A stretch of DNA of 38,434 nt from Phycisphaera mikurensis NBRC 102666 (lineage in GTDB: Bacteria; Planctomycetota; Phycisphaerae; Phycisphaerales; SM1A02), in assembly GCA_945878575.1 (NCBI GenBank), contig CAMDUB010000019.1, positions 1 through 38,434 of the forward strand, written 5' to 3'. A program made the translations under genes and the position numbers. Below the pieces are notes generated by a model. It ran no database searches, was not told the DNA's origin, and saw nothing but the letters and a program-made list of their open reading frames with translations. This document shows positions 1 to 7,173 of this stretch, one piece after another (positions within the stretch are counted from its first letter, which is position 1; each line of letters starts with the position of its first letter).

Positions 1-257
1 CCGGCATCGACGAACTGGTGATTGCCGGGGTCGAGCACGAGGTTCGGGCATCCCTGGTGTGCCTCGCCGACGAGGTCGACGATCGGCCGCCGGGGCCTCG
101 GGTAGTCGACGTACCGGATGTCGAGGCGGTTACGCAGCTCCGGGCAGCAGGCGAGCACGCCCTCGAGGAACGCGCAGTCGGGGCAGTAGTAGCGCTTGCC
201 ATCGCCGTCGCGGGCGCTGTCTTCGAAGCCAGGGGTGAGCAGGAAGAGGATGTCCAT
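1..257 (-). CDS. DUF3088-family protein (partial, 3' end outside window)
   Basis: The minus strand from ATG at 257-255 reads without a stop to the window edge, giving 85 codons. The protein begins MDILFLLTPGFEDSARDG, then has a YYCPDC motif (one CxxC pair near residues 25-28), followed by FLEGVLACCPELRNRLDIRYV and a PRPRRPIVDLVGEAHQ stretch. This order (short hydrophobic start, Cys-x-x-Cys, E-G-x-L, PRPR, L-x-GE-x-x-Q) matches my memory of small DUF3088 proteins of unknown function, which have a thioredoxin-like look. It lies 13 bp downstream of the acetyltransferase stop on the same strand, so the two probably share a transcript. Antisense reading frames over this region are GC-driven shadows. 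No function is claimed beyond the family name. Confidence 0.7.
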   Translation of the reverse strand, partial: MDILFLLTPGFEDSARDGDGKRYYCPDCAFLEGVLACCPELRNRLDIRYVDYPRPRRPIVDLVGEAHQGCPNLVLDPGNHQFVDA

Positions 258-270
258 GAAGGCCTCCAGA

Positions 271-711
271 TTAGGCTCGGGCCACCGGGTCCTGCCACGC
301 ATCCTTCGGGCCCTGCCGTTCCATCCAACGGCCCTCGGGAACGGGCTGGTAGCCGTACTTCGCGTACAGGCCGTGCGCGTCGCGCGTGGCCAAGCACCAG
401 CGTCGCACGCCTGCGAGCGACGGGTGCCGCTCGAGTTCCTCGAGCATGCGCTTCGCGATGCCCTGGCCGCGGAATCGCTCGTCGACGAACACGTCGCACA
501 GCCACGCGAACGTCGCACGGTCGGTGACGACGCGGGCGAGGCCCACGGTGGCACCGGTCGCGTCGTCGATGGCCACGGCGGTGATGCTGTTGCGGAGCGC
601 CTCGGCCACCACGTCGCGGCGGATGCCCGGGGACCAGTAGGTGCCAGCGAGCATCCGGTGGATGGGGTCGAGGTCGTGGAGGGCGGGGTCGAGGGAGATG
701 GTGATAGGCAT
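271..711 (-). CDS. GNAT family N-acetyltransferase
   Basis: This 146-residue protein fits the size of a single GNAT domain, which transfers an acetyl group from acetyl-CoA to an amine. The core is visible: a strand ending in VGLARVVTD, then WLCDVFVDERFRGQGIAKRMLEEL, where R-G-Q-G-I-A is the acetyl-CoA pyrophosphate loop (motif A), and a C-terminal GLYAKYGYQPV typical of motif B. I chose ATG at 711 (MPITISLDPALHD) over an in-frame start at 786, because the extra 25 residues are Arg/Cys-rich and unlike the family. The substrate cannot be told from the sequence. It is the first gene of a likely two-gene operon with the DUF3088 gene (13 bp gap). Confidence 0.85.
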   Translation of the reverse strand: MPITISLDPALHDLDPIHRMLAGTYWSPGIRRDVVAEALRNSITAVAIDDATGATVGLARVVTDRATFAWLCDVFVDERFRGQGIAKRMLEELERHPSLAGVRRWCLATRDAHGLYAKYGYQPVPEGRWMERQGPKDAWQDPVARA

Positions 712-921
712 CGCTTTGAGGATGCAGGCTAAGGCAGTGCGCGGACGGCCGCAGCAACGACCGCGACTCTCGAGTCTCCCGACCACGTCGATCCCGCGCG
801 CACCACGCCCGGGCGTGAGCGGTCACGGTGCTTCTCGGCGACGAAGCCTTCATAGATCGAGTCATGAACGTAGATTTCCGAGGCGAGGCCCTTCATCCGC
901 AGCCTTCACCGAGAAATCCCC

Positions 922-1197
922 ATGCGCCGCACATCGATCCTCACGGCAGTCGCATCGCCCTGCCTCCTCCTCGCCATGGGCGGTTGCTTCGGCAAACACC
1001 CCGGACCGTGGCGCGCGGCGCCACCGGAGGATCTCGAGGTTCTTCGCGACCACTACAAGGTCGAGACCGAAAACCGCGAAGTCCTGCGTCGGGATGTTTC
1101 GATTTGGTTCATCGGGCCAGCCTCCGGCTATCCCGAGTGGGGGGTCAAGAATGACGAGGGCGCGATCGAGATCGTCGCCCCGCGTACGCGCGGTTGA
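922..1197 (+). CDS. Small hypothetical lipoprotein
   Basis: This is a 91-residue protein with an n-region MRRTS, a hydrophobic stretch and the lipobox LAMGGC, so Cys22 would be lipidated and the protein membrane-anchored. The mature part is hydrophilic (HPGPWRAAPPEDLEVLRDHY, then an IWFIGPASGYPEWGVKNDEGAIEIVAP stretch) and I do not recognise a family. A longer frame on the opposite strand (862-1524) covers it, but that frame has no recognisable domain and an Arg/Cys-rich composition, so I take this one as the gene. It stands alone, more than 200 bp from its neighbours. Confidence is moderate because it rests on the signal peptide and lipobox only. Confidence 0.5.
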   Translation: MRRTSILTAVASPCLLLAMGGCFGKHPGPWRAAPPEDLEVLRDHYKVETENREVLRRDVSIWFIGPASGYPEWGVKNDEGAIEIVAPRTRG

Positions 1198-1526
1198 GTC
1201 CCGTCGGTCACCGCGCGCCCGGACCGCCCCGCCCGGTGTCGATGCACTCGACGATGCGCAGTCGGCCGTCCGCGCGGGCCACGCGCTCGCAGGCGTTCGC
1301 CATCTCGAGCTCTGCGGCACGCTGGAGATCAAGAGGGGCTGCCAAACCTGATACCGCGAACTGTCTACGCAGCCAATAATATCACATTCGGAAATCTGAA
1401 CCATTCTGAAAACAGCGTGAGGCTGAAAGAATCTGCCTGACGACTGCCGCGAATTCTCGGGAGTCAGCGCACGGCATTCCGCCCGTTCGATCCATCCACC
1501 CCGCAGCGATCCGAAACACCACACCC

Positions 1527-1652
1527 ATGCGAATCACCGGACTCACCCTCGCCGCCACCATCGCCGCACTCGCATCGACCGCCTTCGCAGACGTTCCGTT
1601 CCAGCAGCTCGCAAACTTCCATGCTTGGCCACTGACCCATTCGTTATGCTGA
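1527..1652 (+). pseudogene. 5' remnant of a HAF-repeat secreted protein gene
   Basis: An ATG at 1527 opens a 41-codon frame whose first 31 residues are a signal peptide plus the mature start ADVPFQQLANF. The complete gene at 4394 has the same arrangement, with the mature start ADVPFQQLADF. The DNA agrees as well (gttccgttccagca in both). After about position 1617 the similarity stops abruptly, the frame continues with an unrelated HAWPLTHSLC and ends at TGA 1650-1652. I read this as the first ~90 bp of a paralogue of the 4394 gene whose remainder was lost or replaced. Too short to be functional, although a secreted micropeptide cannot be excluded. Confidence 0.7.
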
Positions 1653-2065
1653 TGGTCCATCCTGCGTCCGGCCCCGGTGAAAGTCAGAAGAACGAAATTG
1701 CTTCCTTGAACGTGCCCGACCAAGACAGCCTGACTGAAGTTGCTCGATCCATCAGCAACCAAGAACGCAGGTTCGCCCACCGAGCCGTGAAGGCAAGCTT
1801 CATGCGAGATGTGTGGGTTCTGCTGCCCGGCGGCTTCTTCCTAGCAGCGGCGTCATGCGCCGGTGTACGTGGACTTGGAGGCAGCCTCCCGATAGCGCTG
1901 TCACTCGGCGTGACGATCTTCCTCACCAGCTTTGGAATCGTCTGGCTACGTGCATGTCTGGTGCACTTTCCAAAGCAACGTGAAGTCGATGCCGGAAAGA
2001 TCTGCGGATATTGCGGGCACCCGCTCGCGCTCTCGTGCTCAATCATTCCGGGACCTGGAATGTAG
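1646..2065 (+). CDS. Hypothetical two-TM protein with C-terminal CxxC
   Basis: This is a 139-residue frame from ATG 1646 (ATG 1652 and TTG 1625 are alternatives; no clear ribosome site supports any of them). It has a soluble N-terminal part of about 55 residues, two hydrophobic segments (VWVLLPGGFFLAAASCAGV and PIALSLGVTIFLTSFGIVWL) and a cytoplasmic-looking tail with GKICGYCGHPLAL. Small planctomycete membrane proteins often end in a zinc-ribbon-like CPxCGYxLRG stretch. Here only the first CxxC is present and the C-terminus runs into SIIPGPGM, so the second half may be missing. It ends 5 bp before the next gene, consistent with an operon. The family is not recognised. It starts exactly where the upstream gene remnant loses homology, so it may belong to inserted DNA. 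Confidence 0.45.
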   Translation: MLMVHPASGPGESQKNEIASLNVPDQDSLTEVARSISNQERRFAHRAVKASFMRDVWVLLPGGFFLAAASCAGVRGLGGSLPIALSLGVTIFLTSFGIVWLRACLVHFPKQREVDAGKICGYCGHPLALSCSIIPGPGM

Positions 2066-2070
2066 CTGCG

Positions 2071-2589
2071 ATGGATGCGCCCAAAGCAAAGCCACCTGCC
2101 AGAACTGAACTGCGCGCGCCTACCAGACCGCGCGGCGAAGCCGACGCATGGCGGATTCTTGGGGTACCAGCCCCGCCGAGCGGAGACTCGACGGTCTCCA
2201 TCGAGGCCATTCAGGCGCAGGCACTGGCACACACGGCGAGGATTCTTGCGGGGTGGCTGCTTCCCAATCCCGAGTCAAGAGCGCACTTGGTCGTTTACGA
2301 CCTGCATGTATGGGAGTCATCGGAACTCTATGAGCTCTGGTGGAGCTTCACTCAGACCCACGCCGACAGGTTCTCAGATGCGCAGGACGCTTGGGAGTTT
2401 CGGATTCGCGGCACGGATAAAGAAGCGCTGGATGCGATGCTCGCGCTCGTCATGATGTTTGGCTGGGGAGTCGCTGGTTGCGACGCTCTTTCAGTGCGCC
2501 GCTTGTTGCTGGATCACGATGGCACTGTGCGCCTCTGGGGGGGAGGCTGCGAGGACCGATCGGCGATCGAGCGGACACTGTCGAAGTAG
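2071..2589 (+). CDS. Hypothetical cytoplasmic protein
   Basis: The frame gives 172 residues from ATG 2071, which follows the previous stop (2063-2065) by 5 bp; this tight spacing is the reason for choosing it over a start at 2011 inside the upstream gene. There is no signal peptide or membrane segment. The N-terminal ~40 residues are Pro/Ala/Arg-rich and probably disordered. The rest looks folded: a helical AQALAHTARILAGWLL, then VVYDLHVWESSELYELWWSF, a WEFRIRGTDKEALDAML helix, and a last LLLDHDGTVRLWGGG strand pair. The W-rich middle is unusual. I do not recognise the family. Together with the preceding two-TM gene it forms a two-gene unit whose job is unknown. Confidence 0.5.
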   Translation: MDAPKAKPPARTELRAPTRPRGEADAWRILGVPAPPSGDSTVSIEAIQAQALAHTARILAGWLLPNPESRAHLVVYDLHVWESSELYELWWSFTQTHADRFSDAQDAWEFRIRGTDKEALDAMLALVMMFGWGVAGCDALSVRRLLLDHDGTVRLWGGGCEDRSAIERTLSK

Positions 2590-2989
2590 GCGACTCGTAA
2601 GTCCTCCAACTGGTCGTTGTGGACTACAAGCGCTTCCCGCGACCGAGGTCTTGTAGAGCTGCAGTGGAGTGGTGTTCGGCATCGCTGGATGATCGCAGAG
2701 ATGACAGAGCGACGATGCACGAAATCCACGCGGGGTGAGCGCAGCGACCGATGTACTCCGCGCGGAGTATGGCAAATCAGAAAGTCACCACCGACGCGCG
2801 AGTCGGTTCACGCGGAATATCAGCCGTCCCGTACTCCGCGAGGATGACGGAGGACCGAATCTCGCGCGCGACAGGCAGTCGCCGCTGTATTGGACGATTA
2901 ATGCCACTTATTTGCTAGCGGCATGTGAATCCCCTTGTACCCTTGGTTGAGACAGGCAATCGCCGTACACCATTCACCGGGAGTCAGCA
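2590..2989. other. Intergenic stretch of 400 bp
   Basis: I see no credible gene here; the short frames are Arg-rich and lack ribosome sites. It holds a perfect 16-bp palindrome (2754-2769) and a related half-site at 2832-2839, listed separately. The last 50 bp are the leader of the beta-helix gene, including GGGAG seven bases before its ATG. A good sigma-70 promoter is not obvious. Confidence 0.5.
2754..2769. promoter_or_regulatory. Perfect 16-bp palindrome TACTCCGCGCGGAGTA (operator candidate)
   Basis: Positions 2754-2769 are identical to their own reverse complement. The left half TACTCCGC recurs at 2832-2839 followed by GAGGA, 78 bp further on, giving one full and one partial site upstream of the beta-helix dockerin gene. 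A dimeric repressor site is the simplest reading, but no regulator or promoter overlap can be shown. Confidence 0.35.
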
Positions 2990-3985
2990 ATGAAAAAGTT
3001 CTTCAAGACCTCACCTAGCCAGACGATTGCACTGAGCTTCATGACACTGAGCGCGGTCGCAGCGCAGGCGTACGCAGGCACTATCACCGTGTGCCCCAAT
3101 GGTTCGTGCAACTTCACGGATCCCGTCGCCGCGATCGCCGCAGCAGCCCCGGGCGACATCATTGAGATCCAGGCAGGTACCTACATGCTCAGTAGCTACA
3201 TCCCCATCGTGGGTGGTATCGCGGGTAAGCCGTTGGTGATCCGCGGCGCCGTCGACGCATCAGGGAAGCCGACGACCGTCTTAAACGCCGGCGGGACGAA
3301 AAAGGTGTTTGAGTTGGTCGGCCTTGACGCCACCACTTCGTTCGAGAACTTGGTCATCACCAACGGACGTGGGGATTCCGGCGGCGCGGTTTTCACCTAC
3401 GGCGCCAATGTGGTCTTCCGTAACTGCGCATTCCGCAGCAATCGAGCGAATGGCGTCGGAGGCGCGATCTACCTCAACAATTCAAATCCATTGCTCATCG
3501 ACTGCGAGTTCACCGACAATGTGGCTTCGAATCCACAGGGAGTACCACAAGCCGGTGGCGGTGCCATCTACGTCGGCAACAGTACGCTGACCCTCACCCG
3601 TTGCTCGTTCACCGGAAATTCAAGCAACTACTACGGCGGCGCCCTCTATGTGACTGGAGGAAGCAACCCGGGCCGAGTGAACCTCCAGTCGACGCGCATC
3701 TGCGGCAATACTGCACCGAATGGACCGCAAATTGGCATGAGCACTGGCGCCATCATCACGGACCTCGGCGGCGCGTGCATCTCGAACAACTGTGACGACT
3801 GTCCACCGGCCCCGGTCTGCCCAGCGGACCTTGACGGAAACGGGGTCGTGGGTGGCGCCGATCTCGGCCGTCTGCTCGGGGCCTGGGGACCGTGTAACGA
3901 CTGCCCCGCCGACATCAATGGCGATGGGTTAGTGAGCGGGACGGACTTGGGAGCGATGCTCGGCGCGTGGGGTGCTTGTCAGTGA
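2990..3985 (+). CDS. Secreted right-handed beta-helix protein with dockerin-like tail
   Basis: This 331-residue protein starts with ATG after a GGGAG site. A signal peptide (MKKFFKT then a hydrophobic core ending AQAYA) is followed by a parallel beta-helix. The GGAVFTYGANVVFRNCAF, GGAIYLNNSNPLLIDCEF and GGAIYVGNSTLTLTRCSF repeats are Pel-like or 'right-handed beta helix' coils, a fold shared by polysaccharide lyases and surface adhesins. Catalytic residues cannot be assigned. Residues ~275-331 hold two dockerin-like repeats (PADLDGNGVVGGADLG and PADINGDGLVSGTDLG, each closed by AWG) framed by Cys residues. The protein should be exported and may bind or cleave glycan. It is followed 2 bp later by a 60-bp copy of an unrelated gene's end. 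Confidence 0.85.
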   Translation: MKKFFKTSPSQTIALSFMTLSAVAAQAYAGTITVCPNGSCNFTDPVAAIAAAAPGDIIEIQAGTYMLSSYIPIVGGIAGKPLVIRGAVDASGKPTTVLNAGGTKKVFELVGLDATTSFENLVITNGRGDSGGAVFTYGANVVFRNCAFRSNRANGVGGAIYLNNSNPLLIDCEFTDNVASNPQGVPQAGGGAIYVGNSTLTLTRCSFTGNSSNYYGGALYVTGGSNPGRVNLQSTRICGNTAPNGPQIGMSTGAIITDLGGACISNNCDDCPPAPVCPADLDGNGVVGGADLGRLLGAWGPCNDCPADINGDGLVSGTDLGAMLGAWGACQ

Positions 3986-3987
3986 CG

Positions 3988-4047
3988 GCGGCACCGGCAC
4001 GCAATCAACCACGACTCCTTGCGACAGGACATTCGCCATGACCTTGC
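3988..4047 (-). repeat. 60-bp perfect copy of the 3' end of the 5876-6613 gene
   Basis: Positions 3988-4047 match 5881-5940 base for base; the bases just outside (3987/5880 and 4048/5941) differ. At 5881-5940 the sequence encodes the last ~19 codons of the HAAS-like membrane protein on the minus strand. Here the same codons stand alone with no upstream gene, so this is the surviving tail of a lost paralogue. Confidence 0.9.
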
Positions 4048-4071
4048 GCGCGGCAGCCGGATCGGAGTCAA

Positions 4072-4221
4072 CTATCGGTAGACGTCGCGACGGTGTCCAA
4101 TCCGGATGACGTCGACCACCAGGAGTTTGTCGAGCACCTCGTAGATCACGCGGTAGTTCCCGACCCGGCTCCGGTTGCCCGGATCAACCTCGCCGTACTC
4201 GATGGCCTCGGGGGCGAAATG
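4072..4221 (-). pseudogene. C-terminal fragment of a RelE/ParE-type toxin
   Basis: On the minus strand, 49 codons ending at TAG (4074-4072) read FAPEAIEYGEVDPGN, then RSRVGNYRVIYEVLDKLLVV and DVIRIGHRRDVYR. The R-x-G-x-YRVIYE-x-x-D and VI-x-x-GHRRDVYR signatures are the C-terminal half of RelE/ParE ribonuclease or gyrase toxins of type II toxin-antitoxin modules. A TGA at 4224-4222 closes the frame upstream, so the N-terminal half (about 40 residues) is missing, and no antitoxin gene is present on either side. It is therefore a decayed remnant rather than an active toxin. The truncation point lies 170 bp upstream of the HAF-repeat gene. Confidence 0.75.
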
Positions 4222-4393
4222 TCATTGACCCACCACTTAGGCTAATAAAATCTGATTTTCGAAACTCAATTGAGCATTTGAAAAGGTATTCGTTGAATGA
4301 ATCTGCGATACCCTGCTTTGCGAACAAATCCGGAAATTTCGGACGCGGAAACGCGCGACGCACTCACGCAGCCGACCTCCACGGAGCAACTCC

Positions 4394-5857
4394 ATGCGAC
4401 TTTCTCGTTCCACACTCGCCGCGGTCACCACCGCCATGATCGCCTCGACATCCTTTGCCGATGTTCCGTTCCAGCAACTCGCCGACTTCGGTCGCGGTGG
4501 CTTGCCGAACGACGTGAACGCGCAGGGCACGATCGTGGGCGGAGTCCGGGCTGCCGATGACAGCGGCTCGGTGCCGGTCGTCTGGGATTCCCCGACCGCC
4601 ACCCCCGTCGCCCTACCCACCGTCAACGGCGGTTCGGCGTCCGCGATCAACTCGAACGGGCAAATCGTCGGTTTGGAGAACTTCCCGGTCGGCGCCGGCG
4701 CCAAGCCGGTGCTCTGGGAGAACGGCCAAGCCTTCATCCTCCCGGATGTCGGCAACGGCGGCTATGCGTACGACATCAACGAAGCCGGAGTCATCGTCGG
4801 CTCGGTGGTGACCATGGCGGGCGAATACCAGGCGTGCCGCTGGGTGAATCGACAGCTGGAACTGCTTCCCCTGCCCGAGTTCAGCGTTCCGGCCGATCCG
4901 TCGCAGCAGGTCTGGAGCTTCGCGCAGAGCATCAACTCCGCGGGCGTTATCTGCGGCACCATCCAGGGTCAGCTCGGCACGCCGTCGCTCGCGCTTCGCT
5001 GGACCGACGCCGGAGTCTCGGCCATCACCGACCAGGGGATCGAGACCAAGGGCATCTCCATCGACAACAACGGCGGCATCCTGATCAATGGGTACTTCAA
5101 TGACGGGAGTTCCCGCGGCCCGGCACGCGCCGGCACCGATGGTTCTCTTACGGTGCTGCCCTTCCCCACGGGTCTCTTCGGCGGCGCGCCGTCGCTCACC
5201 ATGAGCCGGACCGGCATCGTGGCGGGCTACTACTACGACTTCAGTGGCAGCGTCGCCATCAAGGCCGTCGCATGGCCGAACGACCAGTTCACGCCGCTTG
5301 AACTGCCCCAGGGGATGAAGTACGCGTTCCCGTCCGGCGTTGGCAACAATGGTCTCGTGTTCGGCTCCGTCACGGACGGCATCAGCGGCGTCAGCGTGCC
5401 GGGCTTCTGGGCACTCGACATCGGAACCGCATCGCTCACCTCGGGCAACACCGGTGGCGCGCGCAGCCAGCAGGTGCAACTCGCTGCCACCAGCATGCGT
5501 GCGAACCGCACCAACGCGTGGTTTAGTGTGTCCGTGCAAGTGAACGGCGCCTTTGCCGGTCGTGCGATCACCGACGCCAACGGCGTGGCGCGGCTCTCCT
5601 ACACGATCCCAGCCAACACTTCCGCGTCGCAACTCGCGGTGCGCTTCGTCGACGAGAACGGCGCCGTCGCCAATAGTGTCATCAGCGTCGAGGTGGGCTG
5701 CGTTGCCGCGGACCTGAACTGCGACGGCATCGTCGGCGGCGCGGACCTTGGCATCCTGCTTGGTCAGTGGGGCACGGCAGGTTCCGCAGACATCAACCGC
5801 GACGGCGTGGTGAACGGACCCGACCTCGGCCTGCTGCTCGGGGCCTGGGGAAGCTGA
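4394..5857 (+). CDS. Secreted HAF-repeat protein with dockerin-like tail
   Basis: This 487-residue protein has a signal peptide MRLSRSTLAAVTTAMIASTSFA and a mature start DVPFQQLADF. The body (~25-330) carries repeated strands of the type DVNAQGTIVGG, AINSNGQIVGL, DINEAGVIVGS and SINSAGVICGT, i.e. HAF repeats that probably build a beta-propeller. Residues ~350-430 form a second beta domain (TSMRANRTNAWFSVSVQVNG...VRFVDENGAVANSV) resembling an Ig-like or bacterial big domain. The last ~50 residues are two dockerin-like loops (DLNCDGIVGGADLG, DINRDGVVNGPDLG). It should be exported; no enzyme motif is visible. A truncated paralogue lies at 1527. The gene converges on the PadR-linked membrane protein 18 bp downstream. 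Confidence 0.85.
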   Translation: MRLSRSTLAAVTTAMIASTSFADVPFQQLADFGRGGLPNDVNAQGTIVGGVRAADDSGSVPVVWDSPTATPVALPTVNGGSASAINSNGQIVGLENFPVGAGAKPVLWENGQAFILPDVGNGGYAYDINEAGVIVGSVVTMAGEYQACRWVNRQLELLPLPEFSVPADPSQQVWSFAQSINSAGVICGTIQGQLGTPSLALRWTDAGVSAITDQGIETKGISIDNNGGILINGYFNDGSSRGPARAGTDGSLTVLPFPTGLFGGAPSLTMSRTGIVAGYYYDFSGSVAIKAVAWPNDQFTPLELPQGMKYAFPSGVGNNGLVFGSVTDGISGVSVPGFWALDIGTASLTSGNTGGARSQQVQLAATSMRANRTNAWFSVSVQVNGAFAGRAITDANGVARLSYTIPANTSASQLAVRFVDENGAVANSVISVEVGCVAADLNCDGIVGGADLGILLGQWGTAGSADINRDGVVNGPDLGLLLGAWGS

Positions 5858-5875
5858 ACATGCGATCGCCGGCGT

Positions 5876-6613
5876 TCACCGCGGCACCGGCACGCAATCA
5901 ACCACGACTCCTTGCGACAGGACATTCGCCATGACCTTGCTCGACACCCCGTCGGCAAATGGTGTTGTTGCTTCGAATTGGCGGATCGGGGTGCACGTGA
6001 CCATGCTTCCCGCCACGAGTTCCACGGGGCTCGACACTTCGGGAGGGAACGCAGTCAGTTCGATGACCGGCCACTCCGAATCGCTCCACGGCTGGGAGCC
6101 ACGTGAACGCCCGGAGCCAGGGACGGATGGCCGCGCACGCAAGGTTGCGTTGAGCGCGTTCCAGTCGTGCAACGAAATTCGCCCGTTGGTTCTCACCACG
6201 CCCTGCGGCGTTCGAGCTTGGAAATCAAGGAGCACTGCTTCGAATCGAAACATGCCCCAGTCCGGCTCAACGGGTGTCGCGCGTGCCGACCAGTCGTTCA
6301 TCAGGCTCCTGATGGAAACCATGATCCACGCGTTGAAGATCACACCACCGGCGGCGGCGAGAAGTGTGACAAGCACCACGGCCACCGCAATCCGCCGAAG
6401 CGCACGCTGCCCACGCTCGAGTTCGGCCAGTCCCTGCCGGAAGTGATCCACTGCGTTTCCGAATCGCTCTTCCGCTTGACGCGTCGCGCCGCGGGTGGCG
6501 CTGACCGAGTTTGGGTCGTTCTTCATGACATCCTCCTCAAGCATCTCAAGATGACTTTCAATTTCCCGTCGTAATTCAGACGCCTCGTCCTGTGGGTCAT
6601 GCGAATCGGACAC
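5876..6613 (-). CDS. HAAS-like N-terminus single-pass membrane protein
   Basis: The protein has 245 residues with GTG at 6613 as preferred start, because AAGGGAG sits five bases upstream; a TTG at 6628 is possible but lies over that site. Residues 1-60 (LRREIESHLEMLEEDVMKN...RQAEERFGN) look like the HAAS or permease-prefix helical domain often encoded next to PadR regulators. A long helix (VDHFRQGLAELERGQRALRR) leads into one TM segment (IAVAVVLVTLLAAAGGVIFNAWIMV). The ~150-residue extracytoplasmic part is unrecognised. In relatives this prefix precedes an ABC permease, which is absent here. The gene overlaps the end of padR by 17 bp, so the two are translationally coupled. Its last 60 bp are duplicated at 3988. 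Confidence 0.7.
   Translation of the reverse strand: MSDSHDPQDEASELRREIESHLEMLEEDVMKNDPNSVSATRGATRQAEERFGNAVDHFRQGLAELERGQRALRRIAVAVVLVTLLAAAGGVIFNAWIMVSIRSLMNDWSARATPVEPDWGMFRFEAVLLDFQARTPQGVVRTNGRISLHDWNALNATLRARPSVPGSGRSRGSQPWSDSEWPVIELTAFPPEVSSPVELVAGSMVTCTPIRQFEATTPFADGVSSKVMANVLSQGVVVDCVPVPR
5881..5940 (-). repeat. Source copy of the 60-bp direct repeat
   Basis: This is the last 60 bp but five of the HAAS-like gene, identical to 3988-4047. It encodes KVMANVLSQGVVVDCVPVPR minus part of the first codon. Here the reading frame is intact and continuous with the rest of the gene. Confidence 0.9.
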
Positions 6614-6986
6614 GGTTGCTCCCTTCAATCTTGTCTGCCAACTTGGTGTTCAGGAACTTGGCGATCGCGCCGGTGACGGATGTCCACTCCTGGACGCCCT
6701 CGCGCAGCGCCACCTTCCCCGCCGGCGTGATCGAGTAGATCCGCACTTCCCGCCCGTTCTCTTGCTTCTGCCATTCCGCCTCCACCAGCTTGCGCTTCTT
6801 CAGTCGCTGCAGCGACGGATAGAGCGACCCTTCCTCCACCGCGAGACGACCATCGCTCACCTCCTCAACGAGACGGGCCAGGCGATAACCATGGGTGGCC
6901 TGCCTTGCAATCAAGGAAAGGAGGACAAGGTCAAGGCTGCCAGAAGGAAATGACGGACGACTGGATGGGGCTGTGGCCATATACAT
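6597..6986 (-). CDS. PadR family transcriptional regulator
   Basis: This 129-residue winged-helix repressor starts at ATG 6986 or 6980 (MYMATAPSS); longer starts add a sequence unlike the family. The PadR domain is clear: GSLDLVLLSLIARQATHGYRLARLVEE, then VEEGSLYPSLQRLKKRKLVEAEWQ (recognition helix region with SLYPSLQRL) and the wing NGREVRIYSITPAGKVALREG. Residues 100-129 are the dimerising C-terminal helix. PadR proteins usually repress a neighbouring gene until a small molecule or membrane stress relieves them. It overlaps the HAAS-like gene by 17 bp, the usual arrangement for this pair. A dyad overlapping its own start codon suggests autoregulation. Confidence 0.9.
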   Translation of the reverse strand: MYMATAPSSRPSFPSGSLDLVLLSLIARQATHGYRLARLVEEVSDGRLAVEEGSLYPSLQRLKKRKLVEAEWQKQENGREVRIYSITPAGKVALREGVQEWTSVTGAIAKFLNTKLADKIEGSNRVRFA

Positions 6987-7001
6987 AGCGTAACGATGTA
7001 T
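6981..7001. promoter_or_regulatory. ATACAT-N9-ATGTAT dyad, likely PadR operator
   Basis: Two perfect 6-bp half-sites, ATACAT (6981-6986) and ATGTAT (6996-7001), face each other across nine bases. PadR regulators are known to bind ATGT/ACAT-type dyads of this spacing. It covers the padR start codon, so binding would block its own expression. Confidence 0.5.
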
Positions 7002-7045
7002 GGAGGGTAAAGCAAGCATGCGGCGCAGAATTTCTGAACTACCTC

Positions 7046-7079
7046 TTGACATCTATGCATACCTAGTTAGACTAGGCAT
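7046..7079 (+). promoter_or_regulatory. Promoter candidate with internal inverted repeat for the Cys-rich gene
   Basis: TTGACA (7046-7051) and TAGACT (7068-7073), 16 bp apart, form a fair sigma-70 promoter pointing at the gene starting at 7174. A CCTAG/CTAGG inverted repeat with five bases between (7062-7076), flanked by ATGC and CAT, overlies the -10 region and could be a regulator site for the divergent PadR. Confidence 0.4.
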
Positions 7080-7173
7080 ACTGACACGATGCGTAGTCGC
7101 GCCATGCTGAAGATTTAATCAATCCGAAATCGCTCCGGAACCTCGCAACATGCGAGCGATACCAAGGAAATCT

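Noticed and set aside
862-1524. 220-codon minus-strand frame covering the small lipoprotein gene
   Set aside because: It is longer but lacks any recognisable domain, whereas the plus-strand frame has a signal peptide and lipobox.
4225-4251. TTGACC with TAAAAT 15 bp downstream as promoter of the HAF-repeat gene
   Set aside because: Spacing is short, the -35 overlaps the toxin remnant edge and the start codon is 140 bp away; too weak to list.
4613-5632. 339-codon minus-strand frame
   Set aside because: Antisense to the HAF-repeat gene, Arg/Gly/Ala-rich, no signal or motif.
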